The notes beneath the pieces were generated by a model. It saw only the letters and a list, made by a program, of their open reading frames with translations. It ran no database searches and was not told the DNA's origin. Positions 18,569 through 27,503 of a stretch of DNA of 64,000 bases are shown piece after piece. A program made the translations under genes and the position numbers. Numbering within the stretch: position 1 is the stretch's first letter; the number at the start of each line of letters is the position of its first letter. The DNA comes from Nibrella viscosa (GTDB lineage: Bacteria > Bacteroidota > Bacteroidia > Cytophagales > Spirosomataceae): NCBI RefSeq assembly GCF_039541875.1, contig NZ_BAABHB010000017.1, forward strand, positions 62,001-126,000. Reading direction: 5' to 3'.

Positions 18569-19065
18569 TGGCCGTTACCGAAGAACCCATCCTGCTTTAC
18601 CGAATTCAAACCGATGCGCACCGCGAGACGATTCTCGACGGCATTGGTGCCCGTCTGCGCGGTGGCCGCTGGAATGTCAAAGGCCGACCGATGGTGTATA
18701 CGGCCACTACTCCGGAACTTTGTTTTCTGGAGTACATGGTACACCTGAATGGTACCCCATTGGCCGAACTGCCTCCGTTGATCCTGTGTGAAATCGCTAT
18801 TCCAGCCGGATCAATTACATACCTGGAGGCCCATCAATTACCGAATGGCTGGGATGATCCGTACGTTACTCCGGAAGGGCTGCCTCAGTTCGCTGAAGAT
18901 CAGTTCAGTCAGCACAATACACTGGCGCTGGCGGTTCCTTCAGCCGTCGTACCGCTTTCTCCATCGCGGAACGTGATTATCGATCCGCTTCATCCACTAC
19001 GGGCTGCCTGTCATGTGATTCGGATTGTACCATACCCTGTTGATCCTCGTTTGCCGACTGCCTAA
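18568..19065 (+). CDS. RES-domain toxin (NAD+-degrading)
   Basis: The 165-residue protein carries the RES family residues in order: Arg in LLYRIQ (residue 12), Glu in LCFLEYMVH and Ser in LAVPSAVVP. RES toxins (MbcT, ParT relatives) consume or transfer NAD+ and stop growth when the antitoxin is lost. Usual family length is 150-230 residues, so it is full length. It is the stabilising addiction module of the plasmid. Confidence 0.88.
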   Translation: MAVTEEPILLYRIQTDAHRETILDGIGARLRGGRWNVKGRPMVYTATTPELCFLEYMVHLNGTPLAELPPLILCEIAIPAGSITYLEAHQLPNGWDDPYVTPEGLPQFAEDQFSQHNTLALAVPSAVVPLSPSRNVIIDPLHPLRAACHVIRIVPYPVDPRLPTA

Positions 19066-19415
19066 ACTTTAGATAGTCGATTTAGATCCAAGCGGGGGCT
19101 TGTTTTACGCCCGGTTAAATCAGCTTCTTGTATAACAATGATTTATTAGCTATGTGCATTAGAAAAATGATAAGAATTAACGCACATTTATCGTGCTGAG
19201 TTAGAAGGTCTTAAAAATAAGTCTTATATACCCCTCATTCAAAATAATGGAGAGTAAATGGAAATAATTTAAGGCTTGGTATACTGATGGAGAAAAAACA
19301 GTATTGACACGGTTTGCTCTCTTCGCTAATTTGCCTCAGATTTCTATTCACTTACTCTTTAATGCGGTGAGGCCACCCGCATAGCGTTGTTTATAATCGT
19401 TTAACTGCCTGAATA

Positions 19416-19922
19416 GTGAGATCAGCCTTACATCCGGTTTATAGTAACGGTCGATGGGGCTTTGCCAATAGTCAGGGCTTTTTGGTCGTTCCTTACCGTT
19501 ACGATGAGGCTGGTTTCTTTGCTCCCCAGGGATATGTGGCCCCCGTTAGACTGGGTCAGCTATGGTATTTTATCACCCCAAAAGGCAAGCAGATACCAAC
19601 GTTAGGGTATGATGCGATAGAAGACTACCACTGGCGAAGCTGGTTAGTATGTCGCCAGGGCAAATGGGGGCTGGTAAATGATTATGGACAGGAAATTGCC
19701 CCCTGTCAATACGAGGACATTCGTCGCATCGATGAGGAGAGTCGATTGGTATTTGGCATGGTTGAAACGCCAGTCCGCCGAAATGGTCGTTGGGGCCTGC
19801 TGGATAACAAAGGAAGAGAAATACTTGCTTGTCAGTACGACGATGTTCGCACAATTCATAATGGACATGCTGAGGTCCGGGTAGGTAACCAGTGGCATTG
19901 GGTTCGTTTATTTACTCATTAA
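19416..19922 (+). CDS. WG-repeat protein (168 aa)
   Basis: Four WG-type (KWG) repeats fill the protein, with markers NGRWGFANSQG, QGKWGLVNDYG, NGRWGLLDNKG and a last NQWHWVRL. Each is followed by a P/AxxYDDx element. WG repeats form beta-propeller-like or solenoid binding surfaces. No signal peptide is visible. It overlaps the longest possible reading of the sigma-factor gene at 19892, so the true sigma start is probably further on. A second, longer WG protein lies at 27504. The 350 bases upstream hold no gene, only a possible promoter (TTG 19304, TAATTTG 19327) and a GCGGTG hairpin at about 19361. Confidence 0.75.
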   Translation: MRSALHPVYSNGRWGFANSQGFLVVPYRYDEAGFFAPQGYVAPVRLGQLWYFITPKGKQIPTLGYDAIEDYHWRSWLVCRQGKWGLVNDYGQEIAPCQYEDIRRIDEESRLVFGMVETPVRRNGRWGLLDNKGREILACQYDDVRTIHNGHAEVRVGNQWHWVRLFTH

Positions 19923-19999
19923 TTAGAATTGAAATTTTAAGCATCAACGTCATTTTCAGACCGTTATCGAAGGCAAACATTTACAGCACGAAACACATT

Positions 20000-20638
20000 G
20001 TGAACTCCATCAAACTACCCTCCGAAGAAATATGTCTTCCATTTCAGGGCAACGAACCGGCTTTTTACCAGGCGCTTCTTGCTGAGCAGCGACAGGCTTT
20101 TAATTGCCTGTACCTTCGTGTTCATAACCAGTTTATCCCCCTAGCCTGCCAGAAAGGAGGCAGTTATGATGAAGCGCTGGATGTCCTGAACGATTGCCTG
20201 GCCATTTTCCTGCACAAAATACGCACTGGTGAGTTTGTATTTCAGGCCGACACCCGAATCACCAGTTATCTGTATCGTGTATGCTATAATCAATGGCACA
20301 ACTACATCGATAAACGGCAGCAGCGTAAGGAGGTGTCGCTTGATCTTAACCGACCGACGAGTGACAAGGACGATAATGACGATGACGTCTACGATGATAC
20401 CATTAGCTTGCTACCTGATGAACAGTATGATGAGCAGGAACGGCTGGAATGGGTTACCCGGTTAAAAAAAGCCATTTCGCAATTACGGGAAGATTGTCAG
20501 AATATGCTTCACTGGTTTTACGTAGAAGAACTCCCACTACGCGAAATTGCCGCCCGTTTGGGCATGACCGAAGATTCGGCCGCCGTTAAACGCTTCAAAT
20601 GTGCTAAATACCTGCGCGAGCGCTATTTAAAAGCCTAA
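20000..20638 (+). CDS. ECF-type sigma factor (sigma-70 family)
   Basis: The product has the ECF plan: a sigma-2 region (YEALDVLNDCLAIFLHK and TRITSYLYRVCYNQWHNYID in pieces) and a C-terminal sigma-4 helix-turn-helix (LPLREIAARLGMTEDSAAVKR). It would redirect RNA polymerase to a special promoter set. The frame runs from an ATG at 19892, which overlaps the WG gene. GTG at 20000 is the first sensible alternative, and the start is uncertain. The membrane anti-sigma-like gene begins about 95 bases after its stop, as expected of a sigma/anti-sigma pair. Confidence 0.82.
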   Translation: MNSIKLPSEEICLPFQGNEPAFYQALLAEQRQAFNCLYLRVHNQFIPLACQKGGSYDEALDVLNDCLAIFLHKIRTGEFVFQADTRITSYLYRVCYNQWHNYIDKRQQRKEVSLDLNRPTSDKDDNDDDVYDDTISLLPDEQYDEQERLEWVTRLKKAISQLREDCQNMLHWFYVEELPLREIAARLGMTEDSAAVKRFKCAKYLRERYLKA

Positions 20639-20733
20639 GCACCTTTAACCTTTTACCGGTTTCCGGTAGCTCTACTAATAAGGTTTAACGGAAAATATCT
20701 ATCAATAGGAGCACCCCCTACAGACATACGTAC

Positions 20734-21642
20734 ATGGAACTTGATGAAACCATATTTGATCGTATACACCGTTACCTGGCCGGCCGTATGGACGAGCCTG
20801 AACGGCAACAATTTGTAAAACAGATGGAACTGGATGAAGACCTGCGCACCGAAGTAGAAATTCAGCGCCAGATAAAAGCAGCATACCAGATTAGTAGAAA
20901 CAAGACGCTGCTTGACGAAATACACAAAGAACTGCAGCACCAGGGGCACCTCTGGCAACCTCCAAAGCTTGAGCCGGCAAACAACCAGGGTGAAATAGCC
21001 GTCGAACCTGTCGTCCGAAAAATAAACTGGGGTTATATAGCAACGGCGGCCTGCGTAGTACTCGCACTTGGATTTGGCTGGTATTTTTATCTTCAGAATG
21101 ATAATAGCCCTACCAACGAGGTTACCAAACAGGAGCCGGAGCCAAACCTACCTGATACCGATGCAGTTATCAGTCCGGGCTTAAGCTCGCCTGAACCTAT
21201 TCAGCCTCCGGCTCAAACCCTCCCCTCATCCCAGCCAAGACGTAAAAACCAGGCCGACACGCGCTATGCGCAGTTATTCAAAGAAAACTTTAAACCAACT
21301 GTACGACATAACCCTGAAGAACCCGCTGATAAACCCCGGTTTGCAGCACCCCGTTCGGTGATGGAGGCAAGGCTGCGGATCCCGGAAGATACGGCCGCTA
21401 TTCTGGCCGGTATTCAACTGCTCCGCCAGGGCAAAATCAGGCAAGCCATTACCCGTTTACAACCAGCAACCGACTGCGCACTGCCCGACTGGCAGGCAAA
21501 TGCTCAGTGGTTTCTGGCCTTAGCTTACCTCCGCAATAACCAGCCAGCCAAAGCCCGGCCACTCTTACAACGTCTTACTGCCGAGCCAACCGAGCTCTAT
21601 CAATCGCAAGCGCAACGCCTTCTCACAAACCTGGATCAGTAA
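20734..21642 (+). CDS. Membrane-anchored anti-sigma-like protein with TPR end
   Basis: The 302-residue protein has an N-terminal cytoplasmic helical part (ELDETIFDRIHRYLAGRMD, FVKQMELDEDLR) like anti-sigma N-domains of Bacteroidota, one membrane span near residues 92-113 (YIATAACVVLALGFGWYFYL), a Pro/Gln-rich linker, and a periplasmic C-terminal TPR-like pair (about 215-300: LLRQGKIRQAITRLQ, WFLALAYLRNNQPAKA). It follows the sigma gene directly, so binding and releasing that sigma factor is likely. The signal sensed is unknown. Confidence 0.72.
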   Translation: MELDETIFDRIHRYLAGRMDEPERQQFVKQMELDEDLRTEVEIQRQIKAAYQISRNKTLLDEIHKELQHQGHLWQPPKLEPANNQGEIAVEPVVRKINWGYIATAACVVLALGFGWYFYLQNDNSPTNEVTKQEPEPNLPDTDAVISPGLSSPEPIQPPAQTLPSSQPRRKNQADTRYAQLFKENFKPTVRHNPEEPADKPRFAAPRSVMEARLRIPEDTAAILAGIQLLRQGKIRQAITRLQPATDCALPDWQANAQWFLALAYLRNNQPAKARPLLQRLTAEPTELYQSQAQRLLTNLDQ

Positions 21643-21732
21643 AATCATCTGTTTCCACTGATAAGGTATATCAGGAACAGGCTATTTACCGGTGAACCCG
21701 TTCACATCAACCACGGATAAATAACCTGACAC

Positions 21733-23205
21733 ATGAACAAGCTTTTTAAATTATCGCTAAGCTATGTCCTGATCACCGCACTGGCGCTATCGTGCCGGTT
21801 TATTGAAAACGACCCGGAACCCGCCGAAAAACCCGACCAGACAAAAAACATAGGAATACAAGGCGGAACCATCAGCATCGACCAGACCGCTACAGTCCTA
21901 TTTTCAAATGGTACGTTTAAATCCGAGACTACCGTAGCTGTCACCAAAACTGAAAACAATGCCGACCTCAACAGTTTATTCGACGGCCTAACCAAGCCAT
22001 TATATGGGGTCGAAAAGCGGGCTGATTACTATATCAAAGTGGCATCCGATAGCAAACGGCCCCAGCGAACTGTTACGGTTCGGCTTAATGTGCCTCAATC
22101 ATTATCCAACGCCACGAAGCCGGGTCTGGCGCTGGAGGTATTTGCCCTACTGAATCAATCGGTTTCCGCCGAAGCGATGCTGAATTTCGATGTGGTGCCC
22201 TCCCGCTATAATGCAGTGAGCAAGACACTGGAAGTTGATTTACCCAATTATTACTTCGACTACCAGAATAACGGGAAGCGATACGAAGCGGTACTAACTA
22301 TTGGTCTGGTACCGGGCCAGAACAAAGGGGCACGGGTTGCCGGCGAAGAGTGCAATGGGGTGTTCATTAGCTGCCCTCTGCAAACCTGCGTGCAAACTGA
22401 TCCATTTAACCCGCAACGCACACACCCTACCCTGAAAGACGATGAGGGAAATCCAATCATTCGTCCGCACCTGGGTGCCGACTTCCGGGCCAGTAACATT
22501 CCGGTTTTTGCGGCTGCCGATGGTGAAATCAAAATTGCCACGACTCAGCGCGATAACAAGGGTAACGTAACTGGCTGGGGGAATTATATCGTGATTGAAC
22601 ATACCAATGCCAGTGGACAGCGGTTTGCTACGCTGTATGCCCACCTCAGTGAGCTCCGGAAAACGTCGGGTAAGGTAAAGGAGAACGACCTGATTGCCGT
22701 GTCCGGGAGTTCGGGTACCGGCAACGCTCCGCACCTTCACTTCGAGTATATCGTCAACGGCAATATTGCAGACCGCAATGCCCGCATTGACCCTACACCG
22801 CTTATCAACGAAACTAGTGTGCGGCTGATCTCGGCTACGGCGAAGCAAACCGGTGTCAACAACTGTTCGGGCGGCAGCTCCTGGGTGGTCAGTTTCGACT
22901 ACCGTGACCCTAAATTTAATCTGGATTCAAAAGCGACTCTGACGTTTCAGGATGTAGAGCCGGTACTAAACGCCCCCTATACGGTCAACGCCGGTACGCT
23001 CAAATCGGCTAGTGGTTTGGTTAGTTCGCCTACCTTCTGCGCCCGCTTTGGTCAGTATTCATATTTTAAAGTAAAGGTGTATATGACCCAGAGTAACGGC
23101 GTTCGCAGCAACTGCATCTACTTTATTCTCCGCAAAGAAGGTAATGCCGCCAGGGTTTCGGCTGATGACGCGCCGGCAACCGGAGCTGTCGGTTCTAATA
23201 TCTGA
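21733..23205 (+). CDS. M23-domain lipoprotein (490 aa)
   Basis: A lipoprotein signal (lipobox ALALSC, Cys21) leads to a long N-terminal region of beta-strand-rich sequence (about 30-190), then an M23 peptidase domain at about 235-360 with HLGAD as the HxxxD motif and HLHFE for the second His pair, then a Ser/Thr-rich immunoglobulin-like C-terminus. It should cut peptidoglycan cross-links at the outer membrane or periplasm. It sits between the sigma operon and the caspases, so it could be part of the same regulon. Confidence 0.85.
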   Translation: MNKLFKLSLSYVLITALALSCRFIENDPEPAEKPDQTKNIGIQGGTISIDQTATVLFSNGTFKSETTVAVTKTENNADLNSLFDGLTKPLYGVEKRADYYIKVASDSKRPQRTVTVRLNVPQSLSNATKPGLALEVFALLNQSVSAEAMLNFDVVPSRYNAVSKTLEVDLPNYYFDYQNNGKRYEAVLTIGLVPGQNKGARVAGEECNGVFISCPLQTCVQTDPFNPQRTHPTLKDDEGNPIIRPHLGADFRASNIPVFAAADGEIKIATTQRDNKGNVTGWGNYIVIEHTNASGQRFATLYAHLSELRKTSGKVKENDLIAVSGSSGTGNAPHLHFEYIVNGNIADRNARIDPTPLINETSVRLISATAKQTGVNNCSGGSSWVVSFDYRDPKFNLDSKATLTFQDVEPVLNAPYTVNAGTLKSASGLVSSPTFCARFGQYSYFKVKVYMTQSNGVRSNCIYFILRKEGNAARVSADDAPATGAVGSNI

Positions 23206-23223
23206 ACAGTTTTTTCAGGACCG

Positions 23224-23266
23224 GACGGAGTGAATCACAATTTTCAATAATTTGGTTCACTCCGTC
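23224..23266. repeat. Inverted repeat between M23 gene and first caspase gene
   Basis: GACGGAGTGAA (23224-23234) pairs perfectly with TTCACTCCGTC (23256-23266), and up to three more pairs extend into the loop. It lies 19 bases after one stop and 18 before the next ATG, so it could be a terminator, an attenuator or an operator. Confidence 0.5.
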
Positions 23267-23283
23267 AAGCTGTTGATTATCAC

Positions 23284-24921
23284 ATGTCGATGTTGCATCG
23301 TATGACAAAGTACTTAGTCTGGTTGGGACTGCTGGTAGCCACTACCGGAATGGCCCAAAAAAGTATAAAAATCGTCGGGGGCACCGCTCCAGCAGGCACC
23401 GAACGGCGGGCTGCCATCATTATTGCCAATCAGGATTACCAGCAGGATATGATGGACCTGAAAAAAGTCTACAACGATGCCGATGATATGAAAGAAGCCC
23501 TTGATAAGTTGGGCTTTGAGATTTTCGAACTGCGTCGGGATTTGGACCGACGCTCGCTGGATCGCCTGTTAGCGGGTCTTCCTCAGCGGCTGAAAGGCTA
23601 CCAGGTAGCTTTGTTCTACTATTCCGGACACGGAGCCGAATACCAAGGTGACAATTACCTGCTGCCCACCGACATGCCTCCTTTGGAATACCGCAGTGAC
23701 GTAGCTACTTACGGCTTGTCGCTGAAACGGGTTTATCAGGCTTTTGCCGATGGCGGTATACGTACCAGCATTGTTATTTCCGATGCTTGCCGCAATTTGC
23801 CGTTAGGGAGGAGTACTGGTCTGCCTACGGGTTTAACGTTACCTGCCAACAACCCTGCCGGGACATTCACCATGTTTGCCACCCGCTCGGGCAACCTCTC
23901 ATTAGAAAATGTTAAAGGTCGCAACGGGTACTTTACGCAGGAGTTGCTAAAAAACATTGTGCAGCCCAATTGGACATTGGATAAGATCTTCTACGAAACC
24001 CGCAAGGGCGTCAAAGCGGCCACTGGTAACCAACAGGACCCCAGCATGGCCAACGAACTCGACGACCAGTTTGTGTTTGTGCTGAAGCCTGAGGATCGTC
24101 CTTTGTCTACTCCCGTGCTCAATCCGACAACCTCACAAGTAGCCGAGTCCACCCCCAGCCGCCCGACTACCACCACTAATTGGTCCAGTAAGTACCTCGA
24201 TCTACCCTTTGCGGATTTGGAGTACGTGCCGGGGGGCACCTTTCAGATGGGCGATACGCGGGGGGAAGGCGATAGCAATGAGCGTCCTGTGCATACGGTC
24301 ACGGTGAGTTCGTTTCTAATGGGCAAGTACGAGGTCACCCAGCGGCAATGGGAGGCTGTGATGGGCAGCAACCCATCTGAGCATAAAGAATGTCCTGACT
24401 GCCCGGTGGAGAACGTATCCTGGGAAGATGTAAAGGTGTTTTTGCAAAAGCTCAACGCTCGTGCCTCTGGTAGTTTGCACTACCGGCTGCCAACAGAAGC
24501 CGAGTGGGAGTATGCGGCCGGGGGCGGTGCCATTGCCAAGCGCAGCCGGTTTGGCAATGGTGAGGATATACTTAATCCGGCGGGGGCCAATTTTTATGGC
24601 ATTACTGCGGACAAGAAAGCTTATTCCGTAGCGGGTGAGTACCGGGGAAAGACCGTGCGGGTGGGCAGCTTTTCGCCTAACGGGTTGGGTTTGCATGATC
24701 TGAGTGGCAACGTGTGGGAGTGGTGCGCCGATTGGTACGGCCCTTACACCCAGGAAGCGCAAACAGATCCTAGTGGGCCTAGCAGCGGTTGGACGCGTGT
24801 TTTGCGCGGGGGTAGCTGGTACTTCAATTCGGCGTACTGCCGGGTTGCGCATCGTAATCCCGACATACCCAGCCTTCGGAACAACTATGTCGGCTTCCGC
24901 CTTGTTGCCCAGTCGCGGTAG
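23284..24921 (+). CDS. Secreted caspase-like protease with FGE/SUMF1 (C-type-lectin-like) domain
   Basis: The 545-residue protein has a signal peptide (about 1-25), then the cluster motif SIKIVGGTAPAGTERR, a C14 caspase fold (about 40-265) with catalytic His116 (YYSGHG) and Cys169 (SDACR), a Thr/Pro linker, and an FGE/SUMF1 domain from about 312 (YVPGGTFQMGD to VGFRLVAQ). A true formylglycine-generating enzyme needs two active-site cysteines near GGSW...C, and only one is present, so the domain is probably a binding module. Its last 35 residues vary between paralogues. It is the first of the caspase array. Confidence 0.87.
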   Translation: MSMLHRMTKYLVWLGLLVATTGMAQKSIKIVGGTAPAGTERRAAIIIANQDYQQDMMDLKKVYNDADDMKEALDKLGFEIFELRRDLDRRSLDRLLAGLPQRLKGYQVALFYYSGHGAEYQGDNYLLPTDMPPLEYRSDVATYGLSLKRVYQAFADGGIRTSIVISDACRNLPLGRSTGLPTGLTLPANNPAGTFTMFATRSGNLSLENVKGRNGYFTQELLKNIVQPNWTLDKIFYETRKGVKAATGNQQDPSMANELDDQFVFVLKPEDRPLSTPVLNPTTSQVAESTPSRPTTTTNWSSKYLDLPFADLEYVPGGTFQMGDTRGEGDSNERPVHTVTVSSFLMGKYEVTQRQWEAVMGSNPSEHKECPDCPVENVSWEDVKVFLQKLNARASGSLHYRLPTEAEWEYAAGGGAIAKRSRFGNGEDILNPAGANFYGITADKKAYSVAGEYRGKTVRVGSFSPNGLGLHDLSGNVWEWCADWYGPYTQEAQTDPSGPSSGWTRVLRGGSWYFNSAYCRVAHRNPDIPSLRNNYVGFRLVAQSR

Positions 24922-25061
24922 GAATGCATCCGATCCTATTTTTATAAGCAGTTAACCCGTTTTTACTAAGCAATGGCTTTAGCTGAAAAAAATACAATCG
25001 ATCTGATAATCTTTTCACCCTATCCACTATAAACCGGCAGAACTGAAACAAACACAATATC

Positions 25062-25412
25062 ATGAAAACGCTCTTCTGCCTGTTTGCCTTTGCTTTGCTT
25101 GTAGCCGCTCGTCCGGCTGTACCAACTCACCCTTCAGTGGCCTCTGGTCGGGGTTACTACTATGCCGTCGTGTTTAACAACAAGCCAGCGCAGGCCCAGT
25201 TTTCCACCGCCTTCTTTGCCGATTGTCAGGAGAACACGCTCTATCAGAGGATTGCCAACTACGCCCAGAACAACGGTTACGGGCAGTACCGGCTGGTAGG
25301 ACCCTTTGCGCAGACCGAAGTGGAAGCGGCCCGTCAGTACGCCAAACAGCAGTGGTATAACAGCGGCTACGCTGTGGCGGGCGATAACAACTATGTCGGC
25401 GACTGCTACTGA
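25062..25412 (+). CDS. Small secreted protein, copy 1 of 3 (116 aa)
   Basis: A signal peptide (about 1-17) is followed by a compact aromatic-rich domain with GYYYAVVFNN, two Cys (FFADCQ, VGDCY) that could form a disulfide, and a helix (EVEAARQYAKQQW). I recognise no named family. Copies lie at 51616 (diverged) and 62371 (nearly identical). All three follow a leader CTATAAACCGGCAGAA about 20-35 bases before the ATG and come right after caspase genes, so they may serve as partner, inhibitor or substrate. Function is unknown. Confidence 0.7.
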   Translation: MKTLFCLFAFALLVAARPAVPTHPSVASGRGYYYAVVFNNKPAQAQFSTAFFADCQENTLYQRIANYAQNNGYGQYRLVGPFAQTEVEAARQYAKQQWYNSGYAVAGDNNYVGDCY

Positions 25413-25480
25413 GACCGCTATGCAAAGTGGTGAAGGTACATCTATCAGTAATGCCTAAGTAATTTTACCGTTCAGAAAAT

Positions 25481-25501
25481 CAGCCGGCCATTGGCCGGCT
25501 G
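25481..25501 (+). terminator. Hairpin downstream of small secreted gene (copy 1)
   Basis: CAGCCGGCC pairs with GGCCGGCTG around a 3-base loop, 69 bases after the stop. The identical arrangement follows copy 3, with one wobble change that keeps pairing. The rest of 25502-25763 holds no gene. Confidence 0.55.
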
Positions 25502-25763
25502 AACTATTGCATCAGAAAGTAACTCTGCGTAAACTTGTTGAATTGGCATATCATATAGAAAATACATAGGCACTACTCACTATACCAATAATAACACTCC
25601 GATTATTGACCGTAAGTAATTCCTTAAACTAATTACCAATAAGCCTCTTGTGGCCGAGTGTGTCGGTGATGATTGGACCTTTGGCCGGCCGCCATATCCG
25701 TGATCTGGTACATTCAGAAAACTTGGATGCATTGCCGTAACGTACCCACACAATACTGAAACA

Positions 25764-27425
25764 ATGAAGACAAACTACTTGTACTGGCTGATAGTGCTGC
25801 TGTCCACCTCCGCTCTAGCCCAGTCTAAAAGCATCAAGATTGTGGGAGGCACCGCGCCGGCGGGCACCGAACGGCGGTTGGCCTTAGTGGTGGGCAACAA
25901 AGACTACCGCTTTGTGCGACCCCTAAAGAATCCCCTCAACGATGCCACCGACATGACTAAAGCCCTGCAAACTCTCGGCTTTGCCGTCACTACGGTTACC
26001 AATGCCGATTACCGCGCCCTGGTGACTGCCCTTGAGAAATTCCGGAACCAGCTTACCGACGAAACCATCGCGTTGGTGTACTACTCGGGCCATGGCGTCA
26101 GCTACAAAGGTAAGGCGTATCTGATGCCCATTGATGCCGAGCTAACGTGCTTGGAACAGGTGGAAGCTAACGGTGTGTCGCTCGACCGGCTGCTGTTCGA
26201 TATTAGTTCCCGTAATGTGCGCAACAGTTTTGTGTTTCTGGATGCCTGCCGCAGCCTGCCAAACCTGCGTGCCTGCAACGATGCCTCGCGTGATCCAATG
26301 GCCGGGGCGGGCCTGGTAAAGCCCACCAACAACCCGCGCGGGAGCATGGTGGTGTACGCGACGGAAGAAGGTAGTACGGCCGACGACAACATAGAGGGGC
26401 GCAACGGGCTGTTTACAGAGGCTTTGCTGCACTATCTGACCCGGCCTAACTGGAGCATTCGGGCCATTCTGGACAAGACCGATTCGGACGTGGAGACCCG
26501 CAGCAACGGCAAACAGTCGCCGGGGCGTTATGACAAGTTACGGGGCGAGTTTGTGTTTGTGCGGAAAGACAGTGGCTCTACGCCAAATACTGATTTACCT
26601 TTTGGACCACAAATGCTATACATAAAAGGTGGAATGTTCCAAATGGGCAGTCAGACAGGCGCTTCTGACGAGAAGCCGGTGCATTCAGTTACGGTTAGCG
26701 ACTTCTGGATGGGCAAATATGAGGTGACTGTGGCAGAGTTTGCTGCATTCATCCGGGCAACACACTATCAGACTGATGCTGAAAGAGAAGGCTGGAGCCA
26801 CGTTTGGCCTTTTACAGACTCAACGCTGACCAAGAAAAATGGGGTAAACTGGCTTTGTGATCCGGAGGGCAAAGAGCGGAATCGCAGTGAATATGCGCAT
26901 CCCGTACTTCACGTTAGCTACAACGATGCCATAGCATATTGTAAGTGGTTAAGTGATGTTACTGGGAAGGTATACCGCTTGCCTACCGAAGCGGAGTGGG
27001 AGTTTGCGGCAGGGGGCGGAGCTAACCATAACAGGTATAGCTGGGGCAATGATTTGCCAATTGATGGGCAGGGTGAAAATGTATTTGACAAAACGGCAGA
27101 TGAGCACTTCCGTATGCCTTTCGTATATTTTAGCTCAAGGGATGGATATGTTTTCACAGCGCCAGTGGGTCAATTTAAGCCCAACACTTTGGGTTTGCAT
27201 GACATGGGCGGAAACGTATCGGAGTGGTGCCAAGACAGATATCAAGCAGACTACTACACCCACAGCTCAGCTTTGAACCCCACAGGTTCAACCAGTGGCA
27301 AGACGCGGGTTGTCCGTGGAGGTAACTGGCTCTCGCCAGCGTGCGAGGTCACGTTTCGGGGTGATGACACCCCCAGCGGCCGGGGCGGCCACTGCGGCTT
27401 CCGCGTTGTCGCCCAGATTCAGTAA
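25764..27425 (+). CDS. Secreted caspase-like protease with FGE/SUMF1 domain (second type)
   Basis: In this 553-residue protein a signal peptide (1-20) leads to SIKIVGGTAPAGTERRLA, a caspase domain with His110 (YYSGHG) and Cys162 (LDACR), then the FGE-like domain from about 285. The FGE part is of a second type, with MGKYEVTVAEFAAFIRATHY, GVNWLCDPEGK and HPVLHVSYNDA, shared with the 59817 gene and not with its nearest neighbours. The end, after RVVRGGNW, is GC-rich and hypervariable. The FGE catalytic cysteines are absent. Confidence 0.86.
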   Translation: MKTNYLYWLIVLLSTSALAQSKSIKIVGGTAPAGTERRLALVVGNKDYRFVRPLKNPLNDATDMTKALQTLGFAVTTVTNADYRALVTALEKFRNQLTDETIALVYYSGHGVSYKGKAYLMPIDAELTCLEQVEANGVSLDRLLFDISSRNVRNSFVFLDACRSLPNLRACNDASRDPMAGAGLVKPTNNPRGSMVVYATEEGSTADDNIEGRNGLFTEALLHYLTRPNWSIRAILDKTDSDVETRSNGKQSPGRYDKLRGEFVFVRKDSGSTPNTDLPFGPQMLYIKGGMFQMGSQTGASDEKPVHSVTVSDFWMGKYEVTVAEFAAFIRATHYQTDAEREGWSHVWPFTDSTLTKKNGVNWLCDPEGKERNRSEYAHPVLHVSYNDAIAYCKWLSDVTGKVYRLPTEAEWEFAAGGGANHNRYSWGNDLPIDGQGENVFDKTADEHFRMPFVYFSSRDGYVFTAPVGQFKPNTLGLHDMGGNVSEWCQDRYQADYYTHSSALNPTGSTSGKTRVVRGGNWLSPACEVTFRGDDTPSGRGGHCGFRVVAQIQ

Positions 27426-27503
27426 CTGATCGCCCCCAACATACTGATAAGGAATGCCCAATGCCGATTATAAACACCATAAAACTCATCATTCAAACCT
27501 GAA

